Assembly (NCBI GenBank): GCA_037893245.1
Contig: JBAIAA010000261.1
Location: 2,356,001 to 2,420,000, forward strand
From: Crossaster papposus
Lineage: Eukaryota; Echinodermata; Asteroidea; Velatida; Solasteridae
Direction: 5' to 3'
Length of the DNA: 64,000 nt
Of this stretch, positions 60,963 through 64,000 are shown one piece after another. A program made the translations under genes and the position numbers. The first letter of the stretch is position 1, and every line of letters begins with the position of its first letter. A model generated the notes under the pieces. It worked only from the letters and a program-made list of their open reading frames with translations. It did no database searches and was not told where the DNA came from.

Positions 60963-61761
60963 GTAAGAGAGATAGTGGTTCTCTATTCTCGATTAACTGT
61001 TTTTGCTGCATTTTCTTTTTTACTTAGAGATATGCAAGCAGTGAATGCTGATGGTTACAATAAATTTGGCAAATCAGTTGGAGAAGAATCACTGATTGAA
61101 CTTGATGGCATATGCCAAACATTAGGTTTTTAAACAGTTCGCAGCAATCATTACTGTCTCCTTGCATGCTTTTGCGTCTTTGATTAGCATAGAAATGATA
61201 CTTATTAACAGAGCACAGTATTTTGGTCAAAAACGTCAGGCAAATGGACGGTTTATTTATTTTTTCATTTTTTTTTAAAAGAAGTCTATTATATCACCTG
61301 GCTGTCGTCCGGATTAAACTCGGTGGCATATGCCAAACATTAGGTTTTTAAACAGTTCGCAGCAATTTTTTTTAAAATTACGCTTGTAATACCAACCTAC
61401 AATCGCTCACAGTACGTTATGCAAACATTTATTCTTCTCATAACCTGCTCGTGGTTTTTTACTGTCTCCTTGATTGCTTTTGCGTCTTTAATTAGCATTG
61501 AAATGATACTTATTAATATAGAGCACAGTATTTCGGTCAAAAAACTTCAGGCAAAATAATAGTTGGTTTATTTATTTATTTATTCATTTTTTTTTTAAAG
61601 TCTCTTATATCACCTGGCTGTCGTCCTTACAGGACAATATTAAAAACCATCTTTAATGAAAGGTACTGCATTATTTTGTATTTACTTGTACTTACAAAAT
61701 GGAAATCTATTGTTTTTTGTACCAAGCTTATTTTATTTTTGTTTTTGATTCTGCGTTACAG

Positions 61762-62034
61762 ATGAAGAAAGCCCTAACATCACATGTCCCAAGTCAGTCA
61801 CGGATATGTTTACGGATATGGGAGTTTCGAGTGCTGTAGTTGAGTGGTCACAAGAACCATCGGCTACTGATAATGTGGATGACTTAACTGCAAGTAACAT
61901 AACTTGTACGGATGATTCTGGCAAACTGGTGATGTCAAATGGTACATTCAATTTGGGCACAACGACAGTCACGTGCGATGTGTCTGATGCAGCTGAGAAT
62001 TCGGACAATTGCACATTCAAGATCACAATCCTTG
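61762..62034 (+). CDS. HYR domain exon, copy 35
   Basis: K11, T50 ACG, G61 GGT; 1925 bp after copy 33, from which it differs at E19/D19 and the T50 codon. Confidence 0.96.
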
Positions 62035-62614
62035 GTAAGAGAGATAGTGGTTCTCTATTCTCGATTAACCGTTTTTGCTGCATTTTCTTTTTTACTTAGA
62101 GATATGCAAGCAGTGAATGCTGATGGTTACAATAAATTTGGCAAATCAGTTGGAGAAGAATCACTGATTGAACTTGATGGCATATGCCAAACATTAGGTT
62201 TTTAAACAGTTCGCAGCAATCTTTTCGAAAATTACGCTTGTAATACCAACCTACAATCGCTGACAGTACGTTATGCAAACATTTATTCTTCTCATAACCT
62301 GCTCGTTGTTTTTTACTGTCTCCTTGATTGCTTTTGCGTCTTTAATTAGCATTGAAATGATACTTATTGATATAGAGCACAGTATTTTGGTCAAAAACTT
62401 CAGGCAAAATAATAGTTGGTTTATTTATTTATTTATTCATTTTTTTTTTTAAGTCTCTTATATCACCTGGCTGTCGTCCTTACAGGACAATATTAAAAAC
62501 CATCTTTAATGAAAGGTACTGCATTATTTTGTATTTACTTGTACTTACAAAATAGAAATCTATTGTTTTTTGTACCAAGCTTATTTTATTTTTGTTTTTG
62601 ATTCTGCGTTACAG

Positions 62615-62887
62615 ATGAAGAAAGCCCTAACATCACATGTCCCGAGTCAGTCACGGATATGTTTACGGATATGGGAGTTTCGAGTGCTGTAGTTGAGTGG
62701 TCACAAGAACCATCGGCTACTGATAATGTGGATGACTTAACTGCAAGTAACATAACTTGTACCGATGATTCTGGCAAACTGGTGATGTCAAATGGTACAT
62801 TCAATTTGGGCACAACGACAGTCACGTGCGATGTGTCTGATGCAGCTGAGAATTCGGACAATTGCACATTCAAGATCACAATCCTTG
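62615..62887 (+). CDS. HYR domain exon, copy 36
   Basis: Matches copy 34 at 1925 bp. The spacer that follows has a second deletion of about 79 bp joined at ACAATCGCTTTAATTAGC (about 63325). Confidence 0.96.
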
Positions 62888-63607
62888 GTAAGAGAGATAG
62901 TGGTTCTCTATTCTCGATTAACTGTTTTTGCTGCATTTTCTTTTTTACTTAGAGATATGCAAGCAGTGAATGCTGATGGTTACAATAAATTTGGCAAATC
63001 AGTTGGAGAAGAATCACTGATTGAACTTGATGGCATATGCCAAACATTAGGTTTTTAAACAGTTCGCAGCAATCATTACTGTCTCCTTGCATGCTTTTGC
63101 GTCTTTGATTAGCATAGAAATGATACTTATTAACAGAGCACAGTATTTTGGTCAAAAACGTCAGGCAAATGGACGGTTTATTTATTTTTTCATTTTTTTT
63201 TAAAAGAAGTCTATTATATCACCTGGCTGTCGTCCGGATTAAACTCGGTGGCATATGCCAAACATTAGGTTTTTAAACAGTTCGCAGCAATTTTTTTTTA
63301 AATTACGCTTGTAATACCAACCTACAATCGCTTTAATTAGCATTGAAATGATACTTATTAATATAGAGCACAGTATTTTGGTCCAAAAACTTCAGGCAAA
63401 ATAATAGTTGGTTTATTTATTTATTTATTCATTTTGTTTTTTAAAGTCTCTTATATCACCTGGCTGTCGTCCTTACAGGACAATATTAAAAACCATCTTT
63501 AATGAAAGGTACTGCATTATTTTGTATTTACTTGTACTTACAAAATAGAAATCTATTGTTTTTTGTACCAAGCTTATTTTATTTTTGTTTTTGATTCTGC
63601 GTTACAG

Positions 63608-63880
63608 ATGAAGAAAGCCCTAACATCACATGTCCCAAGTCAGTCACGGATATGTTTACGGATATGGGAGTTTCGAGTGCTGTAGTTGAGTGGTCACAAG
63701 AACCATCGGCTACTGATAATGTGGATGACTTAACTGCAAGTAACATAACTTGTACCGATGATTCTGGCAAACTGGTGATGTCAAATGGTACATTCAATTT
63801 GGGCACAACGACAGTCACGTGCGATGTGTCTGATGCAGCTGAGAATTCGGACAATTGCACATTCAAGATCACAATCCTTG
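63608..63880 (+). CDS. HYR domain exon, copy 37, last in window
   Basis: K11 with G61 as GGT. The donor and the start of the next spacer are intact and the array evidently continues beyond the window. Confidence 0.96.
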
Positions 63881-64000
63881 GTAAGAGAGATAGTGGTTCT
63901 CTATTCTCGATTAACTGTTTTTGCTGCATTTTCTTTTTTACTTAGAGATATGCAAGCAGTGAATGCTGATGGTTACAATAAATTTGGCAAATCAGTTGGA

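Larger units (their letters stand above)
909..63880 (+). other. Gene model: EGF plus HYR multidomain extracellular protein, internal fragment
   Basis: Forty-four exons can be joined in one frame: 7 EGF-like exons followed by 37 HYR exons. Each exon begins after AG, ends before GT, has a length divisible by three and splits a Gly codon after its first base, so any subset remains in frame. The joined fragment would be 3635 residues. EGF plus HYR proteins are known as echinoderm hyaline-layer, matrix and receptor proteins. The sequence shows neither the N-terminus nor the C-terminus, so secretion or membrane anchoring is inferred from the domains. Additional exons of unfamiliar type could be hidden in the introns. 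The alternative that the EGF and HYR exons belong to two genes is possible but less likely, since strand, order and phase agree and no gene end is visible between 21887 and 24795. Confidence 0.8.
24575..64000 (+). repeat. Coding satellite: 37 tandem HYR exon-plus-intron units
   Basis: All units have the same orientation. Distances between successive exon starts are, in order: 1165, 849, 849, 1168, 1818, 859, 1169, 1167, 1169, 1167, 1167, 1168, 859, 1166, 1167, 1168, 859, 1168, 1167, 1169, 1164, 1169, 1167, 858, 859, 859, 1073, 1072, 1073, 853, 1385, 1072, 853, 1072, 853 and 993. The exon is always 273 nt. Length classes arise in the intron: short units have one roughly 310-bp sub-repeat, long units two, 1072-type units two with 95 bp deleted from the first, and the 1385 unit three. 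Small differences come from TTTA and poly-T runs. The window ends inside the array. Confidence 0.97.

Overview
The window looks like part of one large intron-rich animal gene on the + strand, running off both ends. Every exon I can support is a small symmetric phase 1-1 module with AG/GT borders. Seven encode EGF-like domains (909 to 21887) and 37 encode a HYR (hyalin repeat) domain of the same 91-residue frame (24795 to 63880). EGF plus HYR architectures are typical of extracellular matrix, adhesion and receptor proteins of invertebrate deuterostomes (echinoderms, hemichordates, amphioxus). That is the likely source group, but the sequence alone does not fix the species. No start codon, signal peptide, transmembrane segment, stop codon or promoter of the gene was found, so this is an internal fragment of at least 3635 residues (268 EGF plus 3367 HYR).

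Left part (1 to about 24570). EGF exons lie in long introns crowded with repeats: duplicated EGF-intron modules, fossil antisense reverse-transcriptase pieces just downstream of several EGF donors, a 5'-truncated non-LTR retrotransposon (10739-11853), a tRNA-derived SINE (about 12225-12432), a TRIM-like element with two direct repeats (1166-2276), three copies of a 0.5-kb fold-back element, a 1.27-kb hairpin element built partly from a minisatellite (7493-8758), two copies of a 109-bp palindrome, a 1.24-kb inverted repeat (23084-24324) and a 13-bp minisatellite ending about 36 bp before an EGF exon (12477-12902). A block carrying two EGF exons (about 4740-8330) recurs about 12 kb downstream (about 16615-20310). 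Two half-destroyed EGF exons (9191, 15951) show module decay.

Right part (about 24575 to 64000). This is a coding satellite: 37 HYR exons plus spacers in head-to-tail order, with periods mainly of 849-859, about 1072 or about 1167 bp. The lengths follow from one or two copies of a roughly 310-bp intronic sub-repeat, with or without a 95-bp deletion. Higher-order repeats of 849, 1925, about 2336 and 4360 bp lie within it, a sign of very recent unequal exchange or conversion. Only one spacer (after copy 5) carries a transposon insertion.

Function (inference): symmetric phase-1 exons can be added or removed without frame change, so the array can change protein length freely. Each HYR repeat carries four cysteines and four N-glycosylation sequons, so the product would be a long, heavily glycosylated extracellular stalk or matrix protein. 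Coordinates of repeat edges are approximate unless an exact junction is described.
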